A DNA stretch of 7,338 bases from an uncultured Eubacteriales bacterium (GCA_900546215.1 URCD01000108.1:1-7338), one strand, 5' to 3'; positions 1 through 6,742 are shown, counted from the first letter of the stretch. Made by a program: numbers and translations. The notes: generated by a model not told the origin, from the letters alone.

Positions 1-228
1 CCGTTAAATTTACACGGAGACCGTGAGAGTACAAATGCCTACTTTCTGCCATATCTTGAATCGCTGGAAGAATGCCTGAAAGAAGATTATGCAGATAAAT
101 TTTCGATAATATTAGAGCGGCTGCAAACTGTCGAAACTAATTTTACAGCACAATGGCTGATTAATCTCGGGGTACAGGAGGCATCTGCACTTATTATCCC
201 TAACGACAAACTAATTGTTATTAGATAG
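1..228 (+). CDS. C-terminal end of an unidentified protein (partial)
   Basis: Frame 1 is open from the window edge to a TAG stop at 226-228, giving the last 75 residues of a protein whose start lies outside. The tail begins with PLNLHGDREST, continues as a charged, probably helical stretch (LESLEECLKEDYADKF and on to residue 55), and ends in a short hydrophobic strand-like segment (SALIIPNDKLIVIR). It has no transmembrane segment. I do not recognise the family from this fragment, and no catalytic motif can be assigned with confidence. Reading as real coding sequence is supported by the uninterrupted frame, ordinary codon use and the strong terminator 26 bases after the stop. It appears to be the last gene of its transcription unit. 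Confidence 0.7.
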   Translation, partial: PLNLHGDRESTNAYFLPYLESLEECLKEDYADKFSIILERLQTVETNFTAQWLINLGVQEASALIIPNDKLIVIR

Positions 229-254
229 TTAATTATTATAAATTAAAGCAAACT

Positions 255-290
255 CAAAAAATGAGGTATAATTAATTACCTCATTTTTTG
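255..290. terminator. Bidirectional rho-independent terminator
   Basis: A perfect 14-bp inverted repeat (255-268 and 277-290) surrounds an 8-base loop TAATTAAT. The arms contain GAGGTA/TACCTC, with six A's on the left and six T's on the right, so the hairpin has a U-tract whichever strand is transcribed. It lies 26 bases after the stop of the preceding gene and about 45 bases before the candidate promoter of the next, so it should insulate the two. Confidence 0.9.
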
Positions 291-334
291 TATGTAAATT
301 TGCTGTAAAATGTAGACTTCTTCATATAATATGG

Positions 335-363
335 TTGCTCTTTTCATTTTGCATTGTTATACT
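335..363 (+). promoter_or_regulatory. Candidate sigma-A promoter of the hybrid kinase (extended -10)
   Basis: TTGCTC (335-340) and TATACT (358-363) are 17 bases apart, and the -10 is preceded by TGT, giving the extended -10 form TGnTATACT. The -35 matches the consensus only in its TTG, but the extended -10 could compensate. The start would fall near 370, leaving a leader of roughly 60 bases. A second TATAAT at 325-330 has a poorer partner (TTGCTG, 19 bases away), so it is less likely. Confidence 0.55.
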
Positions 364-428
364 AAAAGTTAATATGTCTGAGCATTACTGAAACATACGG
401 ATATGATAATTGAGAGGATTGATTATAA

Positions 429-3077
429 GTGAACAAAAGATTTTCAGATAAAGATGATGAAGATATAAAAAGAATTACATTTGCAGGTACAATTATTTTG
501 GTCATTTTTTTAATTCTCTTTTTTGTTGTTACGGCTGTTAGTACAAGTAAATTAGCCTCACAGATTAAATTAACTACAGAGCATCCGTTTGCCGTTAACG
601 GGGATATAAGTGATATAAAAACCAATCTGGCACTTATGCGCCTCCGGACAGAAAGACTGCAATCCTATAATCAGCCGGAGGATGTGGAAAAAGTCAGATT
701 AGCCTTAGATGATTTGTATGAAGATATGGAAAAACTTCTTAACGAGGTTGACGACCTGTATTTGGGACCTGACGAAGATATAAAGGCTATGGAAGACACC
801 TATTCCGAAATTCAGAAAGCGCAGAATGACCTTCTTGAGTTTGCAATAAAGCCAAGCTCAACCTTGAACGTGATTGCACAGTATGAGGAAGATAATTTAT
901 ATCATCTCTATGAGAGGTTTGAACAAAATGCTGAAAAAATTTTGACCTATGTCCGTGGAACACAGCAAGCCATATTTGTATCGGCTGAAAAAATGAGCAG
1001 AACAAGCTTTAGGTGGTCTGTCATTATAATAACTGCAATGGTTTTGGGGCTGCTGTTTTTCCAATCTGCAATTCGAAAAATGAGCAGCAGACTTTATAAC
1101 AAAAATAAACAATTTGAATTGCTCTCTGATACAGTAGATGAGACATTTTTAATTTTTGGCAAAGGAAATAAATGTGATTTTGTATCGGGAAATTCTGAGA
1201 AGGTTCTTGGAATAAATTCAGATACTATTATGCAAAATAAAGAGATTATTTTCCAATATATGAATGACGATACGGCTGGCCAGCTTCGCAAAGAAATAAG
1301 TGATGGAGAAAAAACAGCATGGGAAGATACTTTAGAATATAATCATCCAAAAAGTTTTGAACCACGCTGGATGCAGACAAGATGCTACAGGATTAAAGAA
1401 GCAAACGATACAAGGATTATTATTACACTTACTGACCGTACTGATGAACGAAAAGCTCAGCAGGCACTGCAGGCCGCTTTAGTCAGTGCTCAGAACGCAA
1501 ATGATGCGAAGCGTAATTTTTTATCACGTATGAGTCATGAAATCCGTACGCCAATGAATGCAATTATTGGTATGACAACTATTGCTGCCGCCTATATAAA
1601 CGATAAAAACAGGGTAGAGGACTGCTTGAGAAAAATTAGTTATTCCTCTAAACATTTACTCACATTAATTAATGATGTGCTTGATATGTCACGAATTGAA
1701 AGCAATCGAATTAAGCTCAATGAAGAGCCATTTGAAATTTTTCAGTTTTTGAATACATTTGTTTCTGTTATTTACTCACAGGCGCAAAGCAAAGGAATTG
1801 AATTTTCAGAAAAAACAACTGGTTTTACTGAACACACTACATATATAGGAGATTCCTTCAGACTGAATCAAATACTTTTGAACTTGGCATCAAATGCAAT
1901 TAAATTTACTCCTGAAGGGGGAAAAGTCAGGCTGGAGGTTTCATGTATTCCGTCTAGAGATAAAAAGAAGTGGCTTAGATTTATTGTATCGGATACTGGT
2001 ATAGGAATGGATGAAGACGCTTTAAACCGCCTTTACACTCCTTTTGAACAGGCAGACGAATCAATTGCTCGCAGATATGGCGGCACAGGCCTTGGTATGT
2101 CTATCGTCCAAAATCTTATTATGATTATGGGTGGGCATATTGACGTCAAGAGTAAGATCGGTGAAGGAACTACTTTTACTGTTGAGCTACCATTTGAATT
2201 GAGTGATACGGATTTGCAGGCTATTCAGCCTGAAGACATGAAATCACTTGAGGTTCTTGTTGTTGATGACGATAAGGATATTTGTGAACATACAGCTATA
2301 CTGCTAAATAAGATGAAAATTCATGCAGAATGGGTGCTTAGCGGAAAAGAGGCAGTAGAACGGGTAATTTCAGCACATAATGATGGCTGTGAATTTGATG
2401 TATGTTTTATTGACTGGAAAATGCCAGATATGGACGGTATAGAAACAACTAGACGTATCAGAGAAAAAGTTGGCAGAGAAACTCCTATTATTATCATCTC
2501 GGCCTATGACTGGTCAGAGATTGAAGAAGAGGCGCGTGAAGCGGGGGCAGACGCATTTATATCAAAACCTCTGTTTGAGTCATCAATTTATAACGTGCTT
2601 GTGAATGTTACAAACGGAGTTTTCGGTAAGCCTGAGGCAGTATCAGTAGACAATCATAATTTATTAAATGGTAAGCGCATTCTTTTGGCAGAGGACAACG
2701 AACTGAATAGGGAAATTGCAGTAACAATGCTTGAAATGCATGGAGCAGAGGTTGAAACTGCTGAAAATGGCCAAGAAGCCTTAAATCTCTTTATTAATTC
2801 GGATAAAGACCATTTTGATATAATATTAATGGATGTTCAAATGCCTATAATGGATGGATATGAAGCTACCAAACACATCCGAGAAAGCCGCCATAAAAAT
2901 GCAAAAGGTATTCCAATAGTTGCATTGACGGCAAATGCTTTTACAGAGGATGTTTCAAATGCTATTTCGTCAGGTATGAACGCTCATGTCAGCAAACCCA
3001 TTGATATAAATAACCTGTGCTTACTGATTGCACGGTTTACACAGGGGGATGACGAAAAAAACAATAAAGTCATTTGA
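429..3077 (+). CDS. Membrane hybrid sensor histidine kinase with two receiver domains
   Basis: This 882-residue hybrid kinase senses a signal at the membrane and relays phosphate from His to Asp. Domains seen: TM helix 1 (about 18-38); a mainly helical outside domain (39-195) resembling four-helix-bundle sensors; TM helix 2 (about 196-215); a PAS-like region (222-340); a short helix; HisKA with the H-box SHEIRTP (phospho-His H370); and HATPase_c with N-box LLNLASNAIKFT (485-489), G1 DTGIGM (522-527), F-box TPFEQA and G2 GGTGLGM (551-557). Receiver 1 (about 608-728) keeps D613/D614, phospho-acceptor D662, S691 and K713. Receiver 2 (about 749-870) keeps E755/D756, D802, T834 and K856. There is no HPt domain, DNA-binding domain or enzymatic output, so the partner must be encoded elsewhere. 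The start is GTG: an in-frame TAA (426-428) lies directly before it, and GAGAGG (412-417) precedes it by a rather long 11 bases. The ligand is unknown. Confidence 0.93.
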   Translation: MNKRFSDKDDEDIKRITFAGTIILVIFLILFFVVTAVSTSKLASQIKLTTEHPFAVNGDISDIKTNLALMRLRTERLQSYNQPEDVEKVRLALDDLYEDMEKLLNEVDDLYLGPDEDIKAMEDTYSEIQKAQNDLLEFAIKPSSTLNVIAQYEEDNLYHLYERFEQNAEKILTYVRGTQQAIFVSAEKMSRTSFRWSVIIITAMVLGLLFFQSAIRKMSSRLYNKNKQFELLSDTVDETFLIFGKGNKCDFVSGNSEKVLGINSDTIMQNKEIIFQYMNDDTAGQLRKEISDGEKTAWEDTLEYNHPKSFEPRWMQTRCYRIKEANDTRIIITLTDRTDERKAQQALQAALVSAQNANDAKRNFLSRMSHEIRTPMNAIIGMTTIAAAYINDKNRVEDCLRKISYSSKHLLTLINDVLDMSRIESNRIKLNEEPFEIFQFLNTFVSVIYSQAQSKGIEFSEKTTGFTEHTTYIGDSFRLNQILLNLASNAIKFTPEGGKVRLEVSCIPSRDKKKWLRFIVSDTGIGMDEDALNRLYTPFEQADESIARRYGGTGLGMSIVQNLIMIMGGHIDVKSKIGEGTTFTVELPFELSDTDLQAIQPEDMKSLEVLVVDDDKDICEHTAILLNKMKIHAEWVLSGKEAVERVISAHNDGCEFDVCFIDWKMPDMDGIETTRRIREKVGRETPIIIISAYDWSEIEEEAREAGADAFISKPLFESSIYNVLVNVTNGVFGKPEAVSVDNHNLLNGKRILLAEDNELNREIAVTMLEMHGAEVETAENGQEALNLFINSDKDHFDIILMDVQMPIMDGYEATKHIRESRHKNAKGIPIVALTANAFTEDVSNAISSGMNAHVSKPIDINNLCLLIARFTQGDDEKNNKVI

Positions 3078-3108
3078 TACGGATTTTAAAAATAGGTTTA
3101 ACTTTTTC

Positions 3109-3137
3109 TTGAACTCATGTACAAAAAATGATAAAAT
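3109..3137 (+). promoter_or_regulatory. Sigma-A promoter of yebC
   Basis: TTGAAC (3109-3114) and TAAAAT (3132-3137) are separated by exactly 17 bases, each matching the consensus at 5 of 6 or nearly so. TGA before the hexamer makes an extended -10 (TGATAAAAT). The transcript would start near 3144 and give a leader of about 30 bases. yebC can therefore be expressed independently of the kinase gene, although I see no clear terminator between the two, so read-through is also possible. Confidence 0.75.
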
Positions 3138-3172
3138 ATTTTGTAATTTAAAATTTCTAGGGGGTAACTTTA

Positions 3173-3901
3173 ATGTCCGGACATTCAAAGTTTGCTAATA
3201 TTAAGCATAAAAAAGAGAAAAATGATGCGGCTAAGGGTAAGGTGTTTACAATGATAGGCCGTGAAATCGCTGTAGCTGTAAAGGCAGGCGGTCCTGATCC
3301 TAATAACAATGGTAAGCTTCGTGAGGTTATTGCAAAAGCTAAGGCAAACAACATGCCAAATGATACAATCGATAGAAGCATTAAAAAGGCTGCAGGAGCT
3401 GGTGATGGCGTTACCTATGAGTCAATAACCTATGAAGGATACGGACCGAACGGTGTTGCGGTTATTGTAGAAGTTCTTACAGACAACAGAAACAGGGCAG
3501 CAGCAAATGTACGTAATGCCTTTACAAAGGGCGGCGGCAATATGGGTACATCAGGCTGCGTATCATTTATGTTTGACGAAAAGGGGCTTATCGTAATTGA
3601 TAAGGAAGAAGTTGATATGGATGAGGACGAGCTTATGATGCTTGCTGTTGAGGCAGGCGCAGAGGATTTTGGCGTTGAAGAGGACAGCTATGAGATAACA
3701 ACGGCTCCTGACGATTTCGAGGCTGTTAGAGAAGCTATTGAAAATGCCGGAATACCTATGGCAAGTGCTGAAGTAACAATGATTCCACAGACATATACTG
3801 TTTTAAACAATGAAGAAGATATAAAGAAAATGAACAAGCTGCTTGACATGCTTGATGACGATGATGATGTAAAAAATGTCTATAATAACTGGGACGAATA
3901 A
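3173..3901 (+). CDS. yebC: YebC/PmpR (TACO1) family protein
   Basis: This 242-residue protein matches the full length of the YebC family (about 240-250). The N-terminus MSGHSKFANIKHKKEKND is the family signature, with Phe where many members have Trp (MAGHSKW). The three-lobed family shows in order: a basic helical domain I (1-80, including KANNMPNDTIDRSIKKA); the YEGYGPNGVAVIVE strand and the TDNRNRAAANVR segment (about 87-115); and the GGNMGTSGCVSFMF motif (121-134) leading into an acidic domain III. The tail is unusually acidic (LDMLDDDDDV). Family members were first described as transcription regulators (PmpR-like). More recent work links YebC/TACO1 proteins to relieving ribosome stalls at proline-rich sequences, so the role here is by family only. 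An ideal site AGGGGG (3159-3164) lies 8 bases before the ATG. A strong promoter precedes the gene and a shared terminator follows it. Confidence 0.96.
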   Translation: MSGHSKFANIKHKKEKNDAAKGKVFTMIGREIAVAVKAGGPDPNNNGKLREVIAKAKANNMPNDTIDRSIKKAAGAGDGVTYESITYEGYGPNGVAVIVEVLTDNRNRAAANVRNAFTKGGGNMGTSGCVSFMFDEKGLIVIDKEEVDMDEDELMMLAVEAGAEDFGVEEDSYEITTAPDDFEAVREAIENAGIPMASAEVTMIPQTYTVLNNEEDIKKMNKLLDMLDDDDDVKNVYNNWDE

Positions 3902-3985
3902 GTAATAATCATCCGACTTTTTAATTATGAATAAACAGTTTCACTGTGAAAAAGACTATTAAAATTTACTTAGAAACAGATAATA

Positions 3986-4017
3986 AAAGCCTCCTGAATT
4001 GATATTCAGGGGGCTTT
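3986..4017. terminator. Shared terminator between convergent yebC and EIIC-EAL genes
   Basis: A 14-bp stem (3986-3999 and 4004-4017) with a single G-T wobble encloses the tetraloop TGAT. The core is GCCTCCTGAAT paired with ATTCAGGGGGC. On the minus strand it is followed by TTTTATTAT, a good U-tract, only 11 bases after the stop of the EIIC-EAL gene. On the plus strand the tract is CTTTACTTTTG, weaker but plausible for yebC, whose stop lies 84 bases upstream. Confidence 0.88.
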
Positions 4018-4027
4018 ACTTTTGCGA

Positions 4028-6091
4028 TTAGGGTTCTGTACTGTCAATGCCGTATCGAAGAAATACTAGGAATTTTTCTAGAGGAACGGCGGGGCTGTAC
4101 AGGTATCCCTGGAAAATATGGCAGCCAATGCTTTCTAACAGCTTCTGAAGCTCATCGTTTTCTACATACTCAGCTACAACGGAAAAATGAAGGTCATCAC
4201 CTAATTTGATGATAGACCGAACAATGTCCTGACAGCGTTGATTGTCATGGAGTTTGCGTACTAAGGAACCGTCCAGCTTAACAAACTGGAAGTCGTTGTG
4301 CTGCAAATATTTCAGGCTGGTATGTCCCATACTAAAGTCATCAATTGCAGTGCTGATGCCGGCTTTTCTCAGGCGGCCCAGATTTTCCTCAATCAGGCTG
4401 TATTGTTCGATAGCATCCTCTTCTGTAATCTCTAGACAGAAATTCCCCTGTATGTTTTTTTGCTCTACCATTCCGATAACAGAGCTAACGAAGGATGCAT
4501 TATTTAACTGACGCGCTGTGATATTGGCTGAAACAACAAAATTACTCTCCGCATTTTTTAGAAACTGAACTGCAGCATCACTGGCAAGCGTTAGAATGAC
4601 AGTAGTCATTTCGTCAAATATTCCATCCTCTTGGGCCAAAGCAACAGTAATAGGAGGCGGAACATTATATCCGTGATACTGCCAGCGGAGAAGGGCCTCT
4701 GCGCCTATAATTTTTCCCTGACTATTTACCTGTGGCTGAAAGTAAATAGGAATTTTACCTTGGCTGACATCATCCCTAAGCTGAGATGTGACAGCTTTAG
4801 CTATTACCCCAATGTGGTCAGAGCGTCCAAGGTATCCGTTCGACGAGCCTTTCCAAAAAAGTTTGGCAAGGTCGTCAAGCAGCATTTTCTCATGAGCCTC
4901 CTGCATACGCTCTGAAAGACGAATAAAAGGCATATATAGAAAAACTCCTGCGGTCAAAGATATGAGCTGCACTAAAACGCCGTGAAGGGATTTTGTCGCT
5001 GCGTATCCGCTGAAAAGAACAGGCGTAGTCCATGTGACAGTTGTTGTTACAACAGGCAGAAATCCGATTTTTGTTGCAACATAAGAAATGATAAGACAAA
5101 CGGCTGGTGTCAGAAGAAACGGAATCAGCATCATTGGGTTTAAAATAACTGGAAGACCGAATACAATCAGCTCATTCATATTAAAAATGGCAAAAGGAGC
5201 CGCAGACCAAGCAAGTTTCCGATTGTTCGCATTTTTTGAAAACAATATGAGCGCCAACAACAGACAGAAGGTTGTACCGCAGCCACCAATCAGAGCAAAG
5301 TTATCCAAAAAGCTTTTGCTAACAATAACTGATGGGTCTGTATTTGCCGGTACAAAATACGACTGGGCCACTTGTTCCATTACGTTACCGCCATGCATAC
5401 CAAAAAACCACAGTCCGTCCAGCAGTGTAACAAATAAAAGTCCGCTTACCAGTTCTTCTGGAAGATTTTGAAACAGTCTAATAACAATATCACTGAGCAG
5501 AAGATTCATGTTTTGTTTACCGGTAAAAGCTTGGATTGCCAAACTCATAAGGGAAAAAACAAGAACACACAAAAAAAGCGGTACGATCATGGATACCGCC
5601 ACGCGGAACTGACGATCCACACCGGCTGCATATGAGCGGAATATTAGAGGCAGATGCCGGACAAAAAAATAAAACAGCATTGTGGCAAAAACAGAACAAA
5701 AAATTGCAGTAAAAACACCAACTGCGCCAAAATTTATGAATTGGAACATGCCGCTGGGCTCGCCAAAAGAGGCAAGAAACGAACCTAGCGAGGCCATCAT
5801 CGCCATAAGAGAAAATGTTTCATCACTGCTTTCAAAGGTAGCAGCATATGAATAGCTGATGCCGCAGCAAAGGTAAACAGCCATCATACCAAAGGTTGCA
5901 TCATAGATGAGATTTAATAACTTCAGCAAAACTCCAGACGCAATATGATCAATATTTGGCAGACTTTTAAACATAAGTGCAACAGAGCCTGTCACAAGAA
6001 CCGGTATCAGCATTAAAAGCCCTTTTTTAATGGATGCGAATAGACGGTTTTGTTCCATCCGATAAGTAAAATTAAGCAATTTGTCGTACAA
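4028..6091 (-). CDS. PTS EIIC (Lac/cellobiose family) - EAL domain fusion, probable c-di-GMP phosphodiesterase
   Basis: The protein joins a sugar-permease module to a c-di-GMP-hydrolysing module. Numbering is from the TTG at 6091 (687 residues). Residues about 20-390 form a hydrophobic EIIC domain with roughly ten membrane segments and the Lac-family signatures GMHGGN (H233), IGGCGTT and NMNELIVFGLPVILNP (E307). The equivalent His and Glu bind sugar in the structurally studied diacetylchitobiose EIIC. A linker of about 55 residues leads to an EAL domain (about 446-680). Its catalytic set is intact: EALLRW (E465), N523 of SANITARQL, EITEE (E554/E557), D584-D585, K605 of VKLDGS, E641 of AEYVEN and Q661 of QGYLYSP. 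There is no GGDEF domain and no EIIA or EIIB nearby. I infer a membrane phosphodiesterase regulated by sugar binding or transport. A longer reading from a TTG at 6121 is in frame but unlikely: it has no ribosome site and sits in the -10 box. Confidence 0.92.
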   Translation of the reverse strand: MYDKLLNFTYRMEQNRLFASIKKGLLMLIPVLVTGSVALMFKSLPNIDHIASGVLLKLLNLIYDATFGMMAVYLCCGISYSYAATFESSDETFSLMAMMASLGSFLASFGEPSGMFQFINFGAVGVFTAIFCSVFATMLFYFFVRHLPLIFRSYAAGVDRQFRVAVSMIVPLFLCVLVFSLMSLAIQAFTGKQNMNLLLSDIVIRLFQNLPEELVSGLLFVTLLDGLWFFGMHGGNVMEQVAQSYFVPANTDPSVIVSKSFLDNFALIGGCGTTFCLLLALILFSKNANNRKLAWSAAPFAIFNMNELIVFGLPVILNPMMLIPFLLTPAVCLIISYVATKIGFLPVVTTTVTWTTPVLFSGYAATKSLHGVLVQLISLTAGVFLYMPFIRLSERMQEAHEKMLLDDLAKLFWKGSSNGYLGRSDHIGVIAKAVTSQLRDDVSQGKIPIYFQPQVNSQGKIIGAEALLRWQYHGYNVPPPITVALAQEDGIFDEMTTVILTLASDAAVQFLKNAESNFVVSANITARQLNNASFVSSVIGMVEQKNIQGNFCLEITEEDAIEQYSLIEENLGRLRKAGISTAIDDFSMGHTSLKYLQHNDFQFVKLDGSLVRKLHDNQRCQDIVRSIIKLGDDLHFSVVAEYVENDELQKLLESIGCHIFQGYLYSPAVPLEKFLVFLRYGIDSTEP

Positions 6092-6099
6092 AACACAAG

Positions 6100-6106
6100 C
6101 CCCCTT
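6100..6106 (-). promoter_or_regulatory. Ribosome binding site that fixes the EIIC-EAL start
   Basis: On the minus strand AAAAAGGGGG (6100-6109) includes AAGGGGG (6100-6106), 8 bases before the TTG at 6089-6091. The translated N-terminus MYDKLLNFTYRMEQNR then aligns in length with ordinary cellobiose-type EIIC proteins. No comparable site precedes the alternative TTG at 6119-6121, so this site decides the start ten codons further in. Confidence 0.85.
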
Positions 6107-6120
6107 TTTGATACAGTACA

Positions 6121-6148
6121 ATTATACATGGAATTAAGCGTTTTTCAT
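6121..6148 (-). promoter_or_regulatory. Candidate promoter of the EIIC-EAL gene
   Basis: The minus strand carries a perfect TATAAT at 6121-6126. The best -35 is ATGAAA (6143-6148; 4 of 6 consensus bases), 16 bases away. Transcription would begin near 6114, giving a leader of about 23 bases that contains the AAGGGGG site. Upstream on the same strand are A-tracts of 7, 6 and 9 bases (6156-6162, 6173-6178, 6181-6189), which could act as an UP element or bend the DNA. Confidence 0.6.
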
Positions 6149-6238
6149 AGTCGGATTTTTTTATTCACATAATTTTTTAATTTTTTTTTAGCTGTATAAC
6201 AAAGTGATGAAGCAGTTTTTATACCTGCGCTGAAAAGT

Positions 6239-6248
6239 TTAAGCTTAA
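6239..6248. repeat. Palindrome in the divergent intergenic region
   Basis: TTAAGCTTAA is a perfect 10-bp palindrome, extendable to 14 bp (6237-6250) with one mismatched pair. It overlaps the weak -35 of the upstream candidate promoter of the MmcQ/YjbR gene, a placement typical of repressor sites. Short AT-rich palindromes are common by chance, so an operator role is only a possibility. Other than this, the promoters and the A/T-tracts, I see nothing in 6122-6357. Confidence 0.25.
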
Positions 6249-6272
6249 CCAGCTCACATATTTTTGTATAAT
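6245..6272 (+). promoter_or_regulatory. Alternative upstream promoter of the MmcQ/YjbR-family gene
   Basis: TTAACC (6245-6250, 4 of 6 consensus bases) and a perfect TATAAT (6267-6272) are separated by 16 bases. Used together with the downstream promoter they would form a tandem pair. The leader from this one would be about 79 bases. Confidence 0.35.
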
Positions 6273-6274
6273 GA

Positions 6275-6303
6275 TTGACAAAGTCTGGGAGGACAATTAC
6301 ACT
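6275..6303 (+). promoter_or_regulatory. Promoter of the MmcQ/YjbR-family gene
   Basis: A perfect -35 TTGACA (6275-6280) lies 17 bases before TACACT (6298-6303), which matches the -10 consensus at 4 of 6 positions. The start would be near 6310, giving a leader of just under 50 bases before the ATG. Confidence 0.6.
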
Positions 6304-6357
6304 CTATATACAAAGTAGCGATCTTGAGATATTAATAGTCAGTCAGGTGAAGAAAAC

Positions 6358-6738
6358 ATGATATTTAACAGTATAAACTCAGAATTAGTTATAAGATATA
6401 TAGAAGAAACCTATGGAACTGAACCGGAATTTCTATGGGCAAAATATCCTGACGACGCTGTTTTCCGTCACAGTAATAATAAAAAATGGTTTGCTGCAAT
6501 GCTTAAAGTTGAGGGAAACAAATTGGGACTCTCGAGCAGTGAAAAAATTGAGATACTTGACGTAAAGTGCGAACCAATGCTGATTGACGGCTTAACCGGC
6601 AGCAGTGGTTATCTGCCGGGTTACCATATGAATAAAAAGTATTGGCTTACTGTACTGCTGGATGGGACAGTTCCTATAAGCGATATTTATGGATTGATTG
6701 ACATGAGCTATAAGCTGACTAGCAAAAAAATGAAATAA
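6358..6738 (+). CDS. MmcQ/YjbR family protein
   Basis: This 126-residue soluble protein has the usual length of the MmcQ/YjbR (formerly DUF419) family. Family hallmarks seen are the N-terminal helix ending in Y-G-T-x-PE (19-24), YPDDAVFRHSNNKKWFA (30-46), the DVKCEP segment (68-73), LPGYHMNKKYWLTVLLDGTVP (86-106) and a C-terminal SYKLT helix (117-121). The family has a compact CyaY-like alpha/beta fold with positively charged residues; a DNA- or ligand-binding role has been suggested, but its function is not established. AGGTGA (6345-6350) sits 7 bases before the ATG, making the start secure. The gene is monocistronic, diverges from the EIIC-EAL gene, and converges with the CHR transporter gene with only 4 bases between the stops. 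Confidence 0.93.
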   Translation: MIFNSINSELVIRYIEETYGTEPEFLWAKYPDDAVFRHSNNKKWFAAMLKVEGNKLGLSSSEKIEILDVKCEPMLIDGLTGSSGYLPGYHMNKKYWLTVLLDGTVPISDIYGLIDMSYKLTSKKMK

Positions 6739-6742
6739 TATT

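Noticed and set aside
362..625. Minus-strand open frame over the kinase promoter and N-terminus
   Set aside because: It overlaps the start of the kinase gene, and its hydrophobic residues mirror the first membrane helix. No ribosome site or family motif.
3078..3108. Terminator between the kinase gene and yebC
   Set aside because: Only weak AT pairing (TTAAA with TTTAA) is present ahead of a short T-run; too weak to call.
3157..3381. Minus-strand hydrophobic open frame over the start of yebC
   Set aside because: It is the complement of the lysine- and alanine-rich YebC N-terminus, which gives false hydrophobic sequence.
3935..3955. Short TTTCA/TGAAA inverted repeat after yebC
   Set aside because: Five base pairs with a three-base loop and no T-tract; the hairpin at 3986-4017 is far stronger.
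5088..5471. Open frame of 127 codons on the plus strand inside the EIIC-EAL gene
   Set aside because: It lies entirely antisense to a well-supported membrane domain, has no ribosome site or family motif, and shows the composition expected of a frame shadow.
6156..6189. T-tracts on the plus strand read as a terminator
   Set aside because: No GC-containing stem precedes the T-runs and no plus-strand gene ends nearby. They are better explained as promoter-upstream A-tracts for the minus-strand gene.
6092..6357. Possible c-di-GMP riboswitch ahead of either divergent gene
   Set aside because: I looked for the GEMM-type conserved core and paired arms and found none. The leader of the EIIC-EAL gene is only about 23 bases, too short for one. 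A covariance-model search would settle it.
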